Shown in pieces: positions 32,120-40,535 of a stretch of DNA of 64,000 bases. The position numbers and the translations under genes were made by a program. Location of the stretch: assembly GCA_964482435.1 (NCBI GenBank), contig CAYZXL010000013.1, positions 42,348 through 106,347 of the forward strand, in the 5' to 3' direction. Positions within the stretch are counted from its first letter, which is position 1. Each line of letters begins with the position of its first letter. The stretch comes from CAYZXL01 sp964482435. Its GTDB lineage: Bacteria; Auribacterota; JABMQX01. The notes beneath the pieces are model-generated. The model made no database searches and was not told the origin of the DNA. It was given only the letters and a program-made list of their open reading frames with translations.

Positions 32120-33736
32120 TCACTCGTACAGCAGGGGCTTGGTCTTCCAGTCCTTGTCCTTGTCGTGTCCGTACTCCGTTACACGCGGCCGGCGCTCGCG
32201 CAGCCGCACGGATTCGATGCCGAGGTAATATCCCTGTGAGAGCGGATTCTTGCCGACACACTCCAGTCGCAGCCGGTACTCACCCGGATCGGGCCAGAAG
32301 TCCAGCAAGTGAACCTCGCGCGAGCCAATATCCTTGCTGTACAAGTCTATCACACCGCCGAGCTTGATGCCGTTCAGATAGGCTTGATACTTCCCAAAAT
32401 CGTTGCTCTGGGTAAGAACCAGCAACAAGCGTTTAGGCTCCTTCTTTTTCACCTCGAACGGGATCTCCACCCACGCATTCCCCTGCTGCTCCGGCGTGTA
32501 CAGCAATTGCTCCTGTTCATACAATCCGAGCTTCTGCGCGACCGCCTTGCCTGCGCCGTGATATTTGTCGTCCGTGTAGTCCCTGGCCCAGATGATGGAG
32601 TCAAGATTCAGAAGACTTCGCTCTTTGGCATGCGGCGCACGAGCGGAGAAAGTGGGCTTGCCCGTTTGATACCAGAACGCCACGGAGGAGTAATCATCCT
32701 GCCGCTCGTTCCAGCTATTGCTCTTGTAGTCCGGATTCTCGTCTGGCGACATCCAGCCGAAATGCTCGATGGTGACGCGAATGCTCTTCTCAAAAACGAG
32801 GGGGTCCTGCAAGTGCCAACGATACGCACAGGTGTGGCTGCCGACAATCCCCCACTGGTCGAAATACGGCACGCCGAAATAAGGTGTGCTCGTCGTCTTC
32901 AGCCCCCATGCAGACAGGAAATAGTCCTCGGTCCCTGTGCCCCAGATTGATGCTTCCTTCTCACCGTTGATATAGACCTTCTCATCGCCCTCGCCGAACC
33001 AGGCGGGGCTGCGCGTCCGCACGCTGAGCACCGTCCCCACATAATGCCCCTTCCCATTCGTGTCGAGGATCAGATAGTCCTTGCCCTGCTCAACCGGGTA
33101 CTCCTGCCGATACTGCGCGTAGAAGTAGGGTGTATTCTCCGGAAGCGATTCTTTTTTAATCCAATCAATGTTGTAGTACAGCAGGCTGATGGGTTTGGCA
33201 CTCTGGTTGACGATCTCAATCCGCGCGTGTTTGCGAAACGGCATATGCCAGAAGCAATTGTACGAGTCGGCGTCCTCGACTATGACAGGCAGCGAGATCA
33301 CCTCGCTTCGCTTGCCAAACCCACAGGTGAAGAAGTCTCCGACCGGCGCTTCCACGGCCGGACGCTCGTCGCCGTCCCAGTACATCCTCAGCAGCATCTC
33401 CTGGTGGTTTGCCGATCCCTCTTTCGCCCACGGGTGCGGCTCGGGTTCCAGAAACGTCACCCAGATATGGGTAATTACGCCCGGTCCCTCCCGGTCCATC
33501 AGGACCTTTGTGTCACCCGGCTCGACGTTCTTGTTGTCCCAGTTGCCGTTCGGATCGGGCTTGCCCAGTGGATCGAACTTGCCGTCGGGTCCAATCCGAT
33601 GCGTCGAGCTTTCGCGCATGCTCCGACCTTCCATCGGTCGGGCCAGGTCGCCAAGAAAAGAGGCCTCTATCACCCCCACACTTATCCCGGCGAGCACCCA
33701 CGCTATCAAGGCCACCTTCAATCGAGGCACACTCAT
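32120..33736 (-). CDS. DUF2961 / GH172-like secreted protein
   Basis: Exported 538-residue member of the DUF2961 family, some members of which are now classed as glycoside hydrolase family 172 (fructofuranosidase, difructose-anhydride or arabinofuranosidase-type activities). A signal peptide (about 5-26) is followed by a two-jelly-roll fold. Recognisable motifs are GPGVITHIWVTFLEPEPHPW, LLRMYWDGDERPAVEAPVGDFF, FNxxFWMPF-like CFWHMPFRKHARIEIVNQS, and IWGTGTEDYFLSAWG with the conserved acidic pair. A C-terminal beta domain (about 400-520) carries a PA14/NPCBM-like LLLVLTQSNDFGKYQAYLNG. The family assembles as multimers; substrate undefined. It is transcribed divergently from the kbl operon, with 357 bp between. 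Confidence 0.88.
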   Translation of the reverse strand: MSVPRLKVALIAWVLAGISVGVIEASFLGDLARPMEGRSMRESSTHRIGPDGKFDPLGKPDPNGNWDNKNVEPGDTKVLMDREGPGVITHIWVTFLEPEPHPWAKEGSANHQEMLLRMYWDGDERPAVEAPVGDFFTCGFGKRSEVISLPVIVEDADSYNCFWHMPFRKHARIEIVNQSAKPISLLYYNIDWIKKESLPENTPYFYAQYRQEYPVEQGKDYLILDTNGKGHYVGTVLSVRTRSPAWFGEGDEKVYINGEKEASIWGTGTEDYFLSAWGLKTTSTPYFGVPYFDQWGIVGSHTCAYRWHLQDPLVFEKSIRVTIEHFGWMSPDENPDYKSNSWNERQDDYSSVAFWYQTGKPTFSARAPHAKERSLLNLDSIIWARDYTDDKYHGAGKAVAQKLGLYEQEQLLYTPEQQGNAWVEIPFEVKKKEPKRLLLVLTQSNDFGKYQAYLNGIKLGGVIDLYSKDIGSREVHLLDFWPDPGEYRLRLECVGKNPLSQGYYLGIESVRLRERRPRVTEYGHDKDKDWKTKPLLYE

Positions 33737-34093
33737 GATTCGACCCTCCTTTTAACTGAGATTTTGCTGTGAACTCATGAACGGTCCTCCTGCACGCTGC
33801 GACTTCAACAATACCATAGTGCTCCATTCGATTTCCATCGCCCCGGCCAGTGAATGGAGCTGTTTTTCCATCGGAGTCCGTCACCCTCCCCGGGCCACTG
33901 GTCTTTTGCTGTTCAGGGTCGTTGCCGGATCGGTTAAAATGAAAGAGGCCGCGTACAGCGCGTTTACTGGAGGTGCGCTGGTGTAGAATGTGTCGGACAT
34001 TGCTCCGGGACAGCTTCAAATTGTCGGCCGGGAAATCGTCGAGAGCAAAAGCTACGCCTTGTTCGGTTGGACGCCGGAAAGGAGGTCGCAAGG
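33737..34093. other. Divergent promoter region, GH172-like gene / kbl
   Basis: A 357-bp gap between divergent genes. Promoters for both must lie here. TTAAAAT at about 33938 is AT-rich and could be a -10 for kbl, but no -35 at a suitable distance was found. AAAGGAGG at 34078-34085 is the kbl ribosome site. No gene or repeat seen. Confidence 0.4.
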
Positions 34094-35287
34094 ATGTTTG
34101 GGACAATCAGAAGTCATCTGCAAGAACAACTGACCCAGATCGAAGAAAGCGGGCTTTACAAGAAGGAGCGGGTCATTATCAGCCCGCAGCGGGCGAAGAT
34201 CACTGTCGAGGCTGGAAGAGAAACCGGCGAAGTATTGAACATGTGTGCCAACAACTACCTTGGGCTGGCAAACCACCCGGAACTGATCCGAGCAGCGAAG
34301 GAAGGCTTAGACCGTTGGGGGTACGGTTTGGCTTCCGTTCGATTCATCTGCGGGACTCAACTGATCCATAAGCGTCTTGAGGACAAGCTCTCCGAGTTTC
34401 TCGGCACGGACGATACAATCCTTTATACATCCTGTTTCGACGCCAACGGAGGACTGTTTGAGACCTTGCTCTCCGAGGAAGATTGCGTGATAAGCGACGA
34501 ACTCAATCACGCCAGCATCATAGACGGCGTTCGATTGTGCAAGGCGAATCGCCTGCGCTATCGAACCGGCGACATGGGTGACCTGGAGAGGCGCCTCAAG
34601 GAGGCGCAGGACGCGCGCTTCCGCATGATTGCCACGGACGGTGTGTTTTCGATGGATGGGACGGTTGCGAAATTGCGCGAGATGTGTGATTTGGCTGAGA
34701 AATACGATGCCCTGGTCATGGTGGATGACTCGCATGGGGTAGGCGTCCTGGGAAACCGCGGCCGGGGCACTCATGAGCACTGCGGCGTTATGGGACGGGT
34801 TGACATCATTACTGGAACACTGGGTAAAGCTCTTGGGGGCGCCAGCGGCGGCTATACCAGCGGACGAAAGGAGATTATTGATATGCTCCGTCAACGTTCG
34901 CGCCCGTATCTATTTTCCAATACCCTTGCGCCGGCGATCGTTGCGGCATCGCTCAAGGGGTTAGACCTCCTGATGACCTCGGCTGACCTGAGAAGGCGCC
35001 TTATGGAGAACACGCGATATTTCCGCGAGAAAATGACGGAGTGCGGGTTCGAGATTAAGCCGGGCGAGCATCCGATTGTCCCCATCATGCTGGGTGATGC
35101 TGTGCTCGCGCAAAAGACGGCGGCACGCATTCTGGATAAAGGCGTTTACGTCATCGGATTCTTCTACCCGGTCGTCCCGAAGGGCGCTGCCCGAATCCGA
35201 GTCCAGGTATCCGCCGCCCACTCACGTGAAGACCTTGATTTCGCCGTGGAGGCTTTCAGGGAAGTGAAGGGTGAGCTCGGTATATAG
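34094..35287 (+). CDS. kbl: Glycine C-acetyltransferase (2-amino-3-ketobutyrate CoA ligase)
   Basis: Cytoplasmic PLP enzyme that converts 2-amino-3-ketobutyrate plus CoA to glycine plus acetyl-CoA, the second step of threonine degradation through threonine dehydrogenase. It has 397 residues from the ATG at 34094, chosen for the AAAGGAGG 8 bases upstream; an in-frame TTG at 34067 has none. Hallmarks: MCANNYLGLANHP, GYGLASVRFICGTQ, SDELNHASIIDG, MVDDSHGVGVLG and the Schiff-base lysine in TGTLGKALGGASGG (Lys245). KBL is favoured over other alpha-oxoamine synthases (BioF, ALAS) because tdh follows directly, 16 bp downstream, in one operon. Confidence 0.96.
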   Translation: MFGTIRSHLQEQLTQIEESGLYKKERVIISPQRAKITVEAGRETGEVLNMCANNYLGLANHPELIRAAKEGLDRWGYGLASVRFICGTQLIHKRLEDKLSEFLGTDDTILYTSCFDANGGLFETLLSEEDCVISDELNHASIIDGVRLCKANRLRYRTGDMGDLERRLKEAQDARFRMIATDGVFSMDGTVAKLREMCDLAEKYDALVMVDDSHGVGVLGNRGRGTHEHCGVMGRVDIITGTLGKALGGASGGYTSGRKEIIDMLRQRSRPYLFSNTLAPAIVAASLKGLDLLMTSADLRRRLMENTRYFREKMTECGFEIKPGEHPIVPIMLGDAVLAQKTAARILDKGVYVIGFFYPVVPKGAARIRVQVSAAHSREDLDFAVEAFREVKGELGI

Positions 35288-35303
35288 AGCGAAAGGACAT
35301 ACC

Positions 35304-36347
35304 ATGAACAAGACAATGAAGGCCCTTGTGAAGAAGAGGGCGGAACCAGGGCTCTGGCTTGAGGAGGTTCCCGTCCCCGAAATCGGCATCAATGATGTGC
35401 TCATCAAAATCCATAAGACGGCAATTTGTGGCACCGACGTGCATATCTGGAACTGGGACGCCTGGTCGCAGAAAACCATCTCAACGCCCATGACCATCGG
35501 TCACGAGTTCGCGGGGACCGTCGCGGCCGTCGGGAGCAACGTGACGGACCTGCAAATCGGCGACGTTGTTTCTGGCGAAGGTCATGTCGTTTGTGGTCAG
35601 TGCCGAAACTGTCTTGCAGGTAGAAGACACCTCTGCATGAGAACCAGCAGCGTCGGAGTCCAGCGAGCGGGCGCCTTTGCCGAGTACCTGCGAATTCCCA
35701 TTACAAACGTCTGGCACGCCAACCCGGACATCCCGATGGAAATTCTCGCGATTTTCGACCCTTTTGGGAACGCCACTCATTCCGCCCTTTCCTTCAGGGT
35801 GCTTGGCGAAGACGTTCTGATCACGGGCGCCGGTCCCATCGGCTGCATGGCCGCCGCCATCGTGAAGCACGCCGGGGCACGGTATATCGTCGTGACAGAC
35901 CTCAATCCATATCGTCTCGAGCTGGCAAAGAAGATGGGTGCGACCCTTACCCTCGACGTGAGAGAAGCGCGGCGGCTTAAGGATGTGCAGAAGGAACTTG
36001 GCATGAAGGAAGGCTTCGACATAGGGCTTGAGATGTCGGGCAGCGGAGAAGCCTTCAAGGAAATGCTCGCCAACATGTGCCACGGAGGAAGGATCGCCCT
36101 GCTGGGCATTCCCACAGCGGAGCTTGCCATTGACTGGAACATTATCATTTTCAACATGCTCACGATCAAGGGAATCTACGGCCGCGAGATGTATGAGACC
36201 TGGTACATGATGCAGTCCATGATTCAAACCGGGCTGAATATTGCTCCCGTGATCACCCACCGGTTCCATTACACGGAATTCGAGAAGGCCTTTGAGGTTA
36301 TGCGCTCAGGTCAGTCGGGCAAAGTGGTCATGGATTGGGTGGAGTGA
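35304..36347 (+). CDS. tdh: L-threonine 3-dehydrogenase
   Basis: Zinc-dependent, NAD+-linked medium-chain dehydrogenase that oxidises L-threonine to 2-amino-3-ketobutyrate, the substrate of the upstream Kbl. It has 347 residues from ATG 35304, with AAAGGA upstream; an earlier in-frame start overlaps kbl and lacks a site. Catalytic zinc ligands Cys42 (AICGTD), His67 and Glu68 (GHEFAG) are present. The structural zinc loop has Cys97, Cys100, Cys103 and Cys111. The Rossmann motif is ITGAGPIGCMAAAI. Numbering is offset by four from the E. coli enzyme, a very close correspondence. The kbl-tdh pair makes a complete threonine-to-glycine route. Confidence 0.97.
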   Translation: MNKTMKALVKKRAEPGLWLEEVPVPEIGINDVLIKIHKTAICGTDVHIWNWDAWSQKTISTPMTIGHEFAGTVAAVGSNVTDLQIGDVVSGEGHVVCGQCRNCLAGRRHLCMRTSSVGVQRAGAFAEYLRIPITNVWHANPDIPMEILAIFDPFGNATHSALSFRVLGEDVLITGAGPIGCMAAAIVKHAGARYIVVTDLNPYRLELAKKMGATLTLDVREARRLKDVQKELGMKEGFDIGLEMSGSGEAFKEMLANMCHGGRIALLGIPTAELAIDWNIIIFNMLTIKGIYGREMYETWYMMQSMIQTGLNIAPVITHRFHYTEFEKAFEVMRSGQSGKVVMDWVE

Positions 36348-36413
36348 ATCGTGAAGCGGAGTGCTCGCCGGAATGGCTGTGGGACCACGACCCAGCACAA
36401 GGGCGGCGACGAG

Positions 36414-36614
36414 ATGAATCCAGACGAGGAAATAGTCAAGGCCATCGGTCGCAGGACCTTCAAAGAAAGCCTCAGGATTCGTGGGACGTTTCGTGAGAGG
36501 TTTAAGCTCGCAACCACACTCCTGAAGTGGGCGGTGAGAAATGAGCAGACCGGGGTGAGACTTCTCCATTTCATTGACGTCTTGCCGACGCTGAGCAATG
36601 AGGGTGTCGTTTAG
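36414..36614 (+). pseudogene. N-terminal fragment of a PutA/proline-dehydrogenase-type protein
   Basis: About 66 residues from an ATG at 36414 (the frame is open from 36351). The segment LLKWAVRNEQTGVRLLHFIDVLPTLSNE closely resembles the start of bifunctional proline dehydrogenase/glutamate-semialdehyde dehydrogenase proteins (typically W.M.DE..R..LF.FVDVLPTL). The frame stops at 36614 and I find no continuation of the enzyme in any frame downstream, where integron debris begins. It is therefore read as a truncated remnant, with the break perhaps caused by the integron insertion. It follows tdh by 66 bp in the same direction, so an amino-acid-catabolism operon may once have continued here. 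Confidence 0.6.
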
Positions 36615-36691
36615 CATCAGGTGGAAGAGTGTGAGCGTCGGGTGAAGACACACCGAGGCCGGCGCAGATTTTGAGATTTGGGGCATCGCGC

Positions 36692-36719
36692 TTGACACCG
36701 CTCGAGGGTTTGGCATAAT
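36692..36719 (+). promoter_or_regulatory. Strong sigma-70 promoter upstream of integron remnant (Pc-like)
   Basis: TTGACA at 36692-36697, a 16-bp spacer, and CATAAT at 36714-36719. It points toward the integrase fragment and the cassettes and could drive cassette expression, as Pc promoters do. Confidence 0.6.
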
Positions 36720-36897
36720 GAGAACTGGGTGGAACGACATAGCGATTTCCGAGGGAGGACTCGGGTTTTTGGGGCCTCACGAATGGCCGACCGAGAGCGC
36801 CGTTGCGAATCGCTTTACGAGCTCAGAAACGGGTATCGTGCGCACGGAGAGCCGGCGCCTTTCTCTCTTCGGATTCGGTTTGCGAGAACCAAAACCC

Positions 36898-37101
36898 CTC
36901 GATATCCAGCAGAGGATGCTTCAACCGGCCGTCAAAGAAGCCCTCGGCGAGGGCGGCTGCGACACCCGGGCGATCCAGGAATTGCCCGGGCACAGAGGCG
37001 TCAGCACGACGATGACCTACACTCATGTGCTCAGCAAGGGAGGCCACGGCGTTCGCAGCCCGAACGATGCGCTTGGAGGCTTGAAGGAGGTTTTGTGGTG
37101 A
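36898..37101 (+). pseudogene. Integron integrase (IntI-type tyrosine recombinase) C-terminal remnant
   Basis: The frame from about 36898 reads LDIQQRMLQPAVKEALGEGG and then CDTRAIQELPGHRGVSTTMT followed by YTHVLSKGGHGVRSP, the unmistakable C-terminus of integron integrases (QELLGH..VSTTM.YTHVL..GG.GVRSP). The roughly 20 residues that normally lie between the VKEA and the CDTRAIQE parts, including the LRHSFATHLL block with the catalytic HxxR, are missing, and nothing recognisable of the N-terminal half is present. The last His and the nucleophilic Tyr remain. It cannot be active. It reads in the same direction as the cassettes, unlike class 1 integrons but as in some environmental ones. The frame is open from 36718. 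Confidence 0.78.
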
Positions 37102-37274
37102 TCGGCATAAGACGCCACGATAACAAGTATCAAGAGACGCAACTTGCTGAGCCTACGGGGATTGTCGGAGCCGCGTTCGCTGGTTCAACCGCGTGTTACA
37201 AGGCTCAGAAGCCGATGTTTCGCATATTATGCGGATCAATCTAATGAATGTCAGGCTGAAGAAAGGAGATCATC

Positions 37275-38654
37275 ATGAAAAGCAAAAGTATGTGGTTCCT
37301 CGCTCTCGGTATCGCAGTCGTATCAACTGGGCTGCTGTCGTCCGGGATCTATGCAGATCCATCGGAACAGCAAGTTCTTGGGGCCGCGAAACTGGCGAAC
37401 GAGGTCTACACAGACCCCAAAGGCTACTTCAAGATTAGGCCTCCCGCTGGGTGGGCTGTCGAGGAGTATGCGGCGGATCCCCGGGGCAAAGTGAACTTCA
37501 ATTGCACCGAAGGGGGCAGGAAGGCGCAGCTCAAGGTGATTGGTGCAGCAAGTCCGTTTGCAGACTTTGACGAACTCTTCCAAGGCGCCGAGAACGCTAG
37601 GGAGCGCCTTCGTGCGCGCGTGGGCGGAACGCACAGTGTCGAGACAACCACACTCCTCGGCCAGAAGGCCGCCCTGAGTCTGACTTCGTTGGCAAACGGC
37701 TTCAAACAGTACCTGGTGGAACTGATTGCGGGAGGCAACCAGTACGCTTTGGCTTTCGGTACTGCCGACCAGGAGGTGTACGAAAAGTACCTGCCTCTGG
37801 CAAAGGCGAGCATGGAGACGCTTGAACCCTTGCCGAAAGCAGCGAAGCCCGAGGATGCGCGTGCTCACACAATTGCGTCAAAGATTCGGTTGGCACAAGT
37901 TCATATGCAGATCGGCCGCAAAGACTGGGCGTTGACCGCGATCAACGAGGGCCTTGCCATCGATCCGAAAAACCAACAACTCCTCCGACTCAAGAAAGAA
38001 GCCGAGTCGACTCAGAAGCCGACCGAAGAGCCGGCCTTGGCGAAAGAAGCATACACCGACCCGAAAGGGTTCTTCAAAATCATCCCTCCGCAGGGTTGGC
38101 AGAAGCAAGAGTACCCGCAGGACCCTCGCGGCAAAGTTGCCTTCATCGCCCCAGTAAGCCAGACAGACCTGCGTGTCTTGGCGAAGGCGGTGGACATTCC
38201 CGACTACGAGACCCTGATTCGGAATCTCAAGGACAAGGAAAAGCAATTGGGGGTGGAGATGAACATCGAGCCGACGGTGTTCAACCGTATGCCTGCCGTG
38301 AAGCGTCTCGCCACTATTACCATGCAGGGAGTCACGCTGAAGTTCCTTTGGATTGACCTCCTGATAGATGGCGTTTCGCATAACATCCAATACTCAGCAC
38401 CGCCCAGTCTCTTCGAAAAGCATCGAGACACGGCATGGAAGAGTATGCTGACATACCAACCACTCAAGCGCGGCAAGCCGGCATCACCAGAGGAAGCGCG
38501 TAGACATGAAGCGGCAAAATGGATTCGACTCGCTAAGATAGCCCTTGAAATGGGAAACACACAGGCCGCCAAGGACGCGGTCGCTGCAGGGCTCGAAGTG
38601 GACCCTGAGAACACGGAACTAAAACAGATGAAGGCCGACTTGGAGAAGAAGTAG
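37275..38654 (+). CDS. Secreted protein with tandemly duplicated domain (integron cassette gene)
   Basis: A 459-residue exported protein, function unknown. A signal peptide (1-27) and a good ribosome site (GAAAGGAG) support the ATG at 37275. It consists of two copies of one unit, about 45-245 and 260-459. Each begins YTDPKGYFKIRPPAGW or YTDPKGFFKIIPPQGW, continues through a PsbP/DUF1795-like beta fold (DPRGKV...; LITVG-like stretches; K.FL.), and ends in one TPR-like helical pair (AQVHMQIGRKDWALTAINEGLAIDP; AKIALEMGNTQAAKDAVAAG). PsbP-like proteins are lipid- or pigment-complex accessory factors in other settings; no such role can be claimed here. An attC site begins 3 bases after the stop codon, making this a gene-cassette ORF. 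Confidence 0.8.
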   Translation: MKSKSMWFLALGIAVVSTGLLSSGIYADPSEQQVLGAAKLANEVYTDPKGYFKIRPPAGWAVEEYAADPRGKVNFNCTEGGRKAQLKVIGAASPFADFDELFQGAENARERLRARVGGTHSVETTTLLGQKAALSLTSLANGFKQYLVELIAGGNQYALAFGTADQEVYEKYLPLAKASMETLEPLPKAAKPEDARAHTIASKIRLAQVHMQIGRKDWALTAINEGLAIDPKNQQLLRLKKEAESTQKPTEEPALAKEAYTDPKGFFKIIPPQGWQKQEYPQDPRGKVAFIAPVSQTDLRVLAKAVDIPDYETLIRNLKDKEKQLGVEMNIEPTVFNRMPAVKRLATITMQGVTLKFLWIDLLIDGVSHNIQYSAPPSLFEKHRDTAWKSMLTYQPLKRGKPASPEEARRHEAAKWIRLAKIALEMGNTQAAKDAVAAGLEVDPENTELKQMKADLEKK

Positions 38655-38657
38655 ACT

Positions 38658-38715
38658 GCCGAACAACCGGCTGCAGCGGACAGCGTTGCGCCGCCGCTGA
38701 GCCGGAGCGTTCGGC
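38658..38715 (+). other. Integron attC recombination site (complete)
   Basis: A 58-bp site immediately after the stop of the 37275 gene. R'' is GCCGAAC (38658-38664) and R' is GTTCGGC (38709-38715), perfectly complementary. L'' CCGGCTGCAGCGG (38667-38679) pairs with L' CCGCTGAGCCGG (38694-38705), leaving one unpaired G in the L'' arm, the extrahelical base that orients integrase cleavage. The central loop is 14 nt. This matches attC architecture in every respect. Recombination would occur after the first G of R' (38709). Confidence 0.92.
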
Positions 38716-38752
38716 GCTCGAATGAATGCTCAAGCGAAGGGATGATGCACCG

Positions 38753-39199
38753 ATGAAGAAAGGGGCGACTGTTCGGTGGCAGTGGCTTCGGTTCATGTAT
38801 CTGTACACAGTCGTTGGGGCGGGCGGGTTCGGCCTGGGTACCCTCGCGATGCCTGCGACGGTGAAGGCGGCCTTCCGATGGCCGGGAGAAGAACCGATCG
38901 CGCTGGGCATAGTCGGGAGCGTGTATCTTGCCTTCGGAATTCTTTCCATTTTTGGACTGCGGGACCCACTGAAGTTCGTCCCCGTCCTGCTCCTCCAGTT
39001 GTGCTACAAGGTGGCGTTCTTCGTGGGAGTTGCTGCTCCGCTGCTCGTGTCAGGGCGTTTTCCAGCCTACGCGGTTGTGACAGCGGTGATCTTCGCGACA
39101 TATATCGTCGGCGATCTGATTGCGATACCCTTTTCATACATGCTCACCAGCCGCAAGAGCCCCGGTGCCGCCGAACAAGGTACTGGAGGCGACAAATGA
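38753..39199 (+). CDS. Small integral membrane protein (integron cassette gene)
   Basis: A 148-residue protein with four hydrophobic segments (about 14-36, 50-70, 77-99 and 104-128). It lies in the cassette immediately downstream of the attC site at 38658. The ATG at 38753 has AAGGGATG upstream; an in-frame ATG at 38726 adds nine polar residues. The final residues (SRKSPGAAEQGTGGDK) are cytosolic. I do not recognise a characterised family; small four-helix proteins of this type are frequent among cassette ORFs. The 3' end of the gene overlaps a degenerate attC-like sequence starting at 39170, again typical of cassettes. Confidence 0.72.
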   Translation: MKKGATVRWQWLRFMYLYTVVGAGGFGLGTLAMPATVKAAFRWPGEEPIALGIVGSVYLAFGILSIFGLRDPLKFVPVLLLQLCYKVAFFVGVAAPLLVSGRFPAYAVVTAVIFATYIVGDLIAIPFSYMLTSRKSPGAAEQGTGGDK

Positions 39200-39250
39200 C
39201 AGCGCGCCGACCCCCGCCCTGCGCTTGCGCTCCTCTCACGGGTCCCGCCA
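39170..39250 (+). other. Degenerate attC-like site
   Basis: GCCGAAC at 39170-39176 followed by AAGGTACTGGAGGCGAC looks like the R''-L'' half of an attC site, overlapping the end of the 38753 gene. The expected complementary half is only weakly visible (CTCCTCTCACGGGTCCCGCC near 39231-39250). Probably a decayed site at the end of the second cassette. Confidence 0.4.
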
Positions 39251-39394
39251 AAGGCCGGATGCCACTATTACACAACCTCGCCCGGAACGGCACGCATGTT
39301 GACATGCATCAGGAGGGAAAAGTATCATGCGAAAAGAGACTGCTTGAGAAAGACGATCTGATTCGGTCCTTCTGTGGAACGTATGGAGGCGCCG

Positions 39395-40534
39395 ATGGCG
39401 AGAGACCGCTTGTCACGCTCTGCGAAAGCAGCGTTGCGGGAGAGAGTCAAAGAACTGACCTGTCTTTACGAGATGGCCCAGATTGCGGCAAAGCCGGGAA
39501 TTTCGTTGAATGAGATTCTTGAGGGCATCGTTGAGCTCCTTCCGCCAGCCTGGCAGCATCCGGAAGTCACCGCAGCAAGAATTATTCTCGATGGGCGCAG
39601 CTACATGACCCACGATTTTTGTCGGTCGCCCCAGACGCAGAGGGCCGATATTGTTGTGGGAGAGAGACAACGCGGCGCCCTGGAAGTGGTCTATCTGGAG
39701 GAAAGGCCGGAGCTCGACGAGGGGCCGTTTCTTAAGGAGGAGCGAAACCTTATTGATGCCTTAGCCAGGCAGATAGCTTCAATAGTCGAACGAAGAGAGG
39801 CCGAGGAGGATAAATCCAAACTCAGGGAGCAGTTGCGACACGCCGACCGTTTAGCGACCATTGGGCTGCTGGCCTCTGGTATTGCTCACGAGCTGAACGA
39901 ACCTTTAGGCAGCGTCCTGGGCTTCGCACAGCTTGCCAGGAAATCCAGAGGCCTCCCTGAATCGGCAAAGCAGGATATTGAAAAAATAGAGTCCGCATCT
40001 TTGCGCGCCAGAGAGGTTATCAAGAAGCTTCTGATATTCGCCCGGCAAACACCACCGGAGAAGACGCAAGTCAGCTTGAATCGTGTTGTCGAGGAAGCAT
40101 TGGACTTCTTAGGAGGGCGGTGCCTCGAGGGCGGAATAGAAGTCGAATGCTCGCTCGCCTCGGACTTGCCGGAGATAAAAGCGGACCCAGGGCAACTCAA
40201 CCAGGTTCTGGTGAATCTCGTTGTCAATGCCCTGCAAGCAATGCCGGAGGGAGGCAAGCTGACGGTTCGCACCGAGGCTTGCGGCGACCATGTGTCCCTC
40301 ATCGTGGAAGATACCGGCACGGGCATGACCGATGAGGTTCTTCAGCAGCTATTCGTTCCGTTCTTTACGACTAAGGACGTTGGCCAGGGAACGGGCCTGG
40401 GCTTGCCCGTTGTTCACGGAATCGTCTCCTCACATGGGGGGACGATCCACGTCGAAAGTAAGGTGGGCGCTGGCACACGCTTTGAGATTCGGCTGCCAGC
40501 GCATACGCCGGAAAGCCCGAAGGATAACGGCTAA
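39395..40534 (+). CDS. Soluble GAF-type sensor histidine kinase (NtrB-like)
   Basis: Cytoplasmic sensor kinase, partner of the NtrC-type regulator that starts 1 bp after its stop. It has 379 residues from ATG 39395, with GGAGG just upstream; in-frame starts at 39374 and 39383 are also open. There are no membrane segments. Residues about 15-137 form a GAF-like sensor domain with one notable Cys (HDFCRSP, Cys76). The dimerisation/phosphoacceptor helix has ATIGLLASGIAHELNEPLG with His165. The ATPase boxes are NQVLVNLVVNALQAM, DTGTGM, FVPFFTTK and GTGLGLPVVHGIV. Because the sensor is soluble, it should detect an internal redox, metabolite or nitrogen cue. It precedes a sigma-54 promoter and the redox operon. 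Confidence 0.93.
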   Translation: MARDRLSRSAKAALRERVKELTCLYEMAQIAAKPGISLNEILEGIVELLPPAWQHPEVTAARIILDGRSYMTHDFCRSPQTQRADIVVGERQRGALEVVYLEERPELDEGPFLKEERNLIDALARQIASIVERREAEEDKSKLREQLRHADRLATIGLLASGIAHELNEPLGSVLGFAQLARKSRGLPESAKQDIEKIESASLRAREVIKKLLIFARQTPPEKTQVSLNRVVEEALDFLGGRCLEGGIEVECSLASDLPEIKADPGQLNQVLVNLVVNALQAMPEGGKLTVRTEACGDHVSLIVEDTGTGMTDEVLQQLFVPFFTTKDVGQGTGLGLPVVHGIVSSHGGTIHVESKVGAGTRFEIRLPAHTPESPKDNG

Positions 40535-40535
40535 C

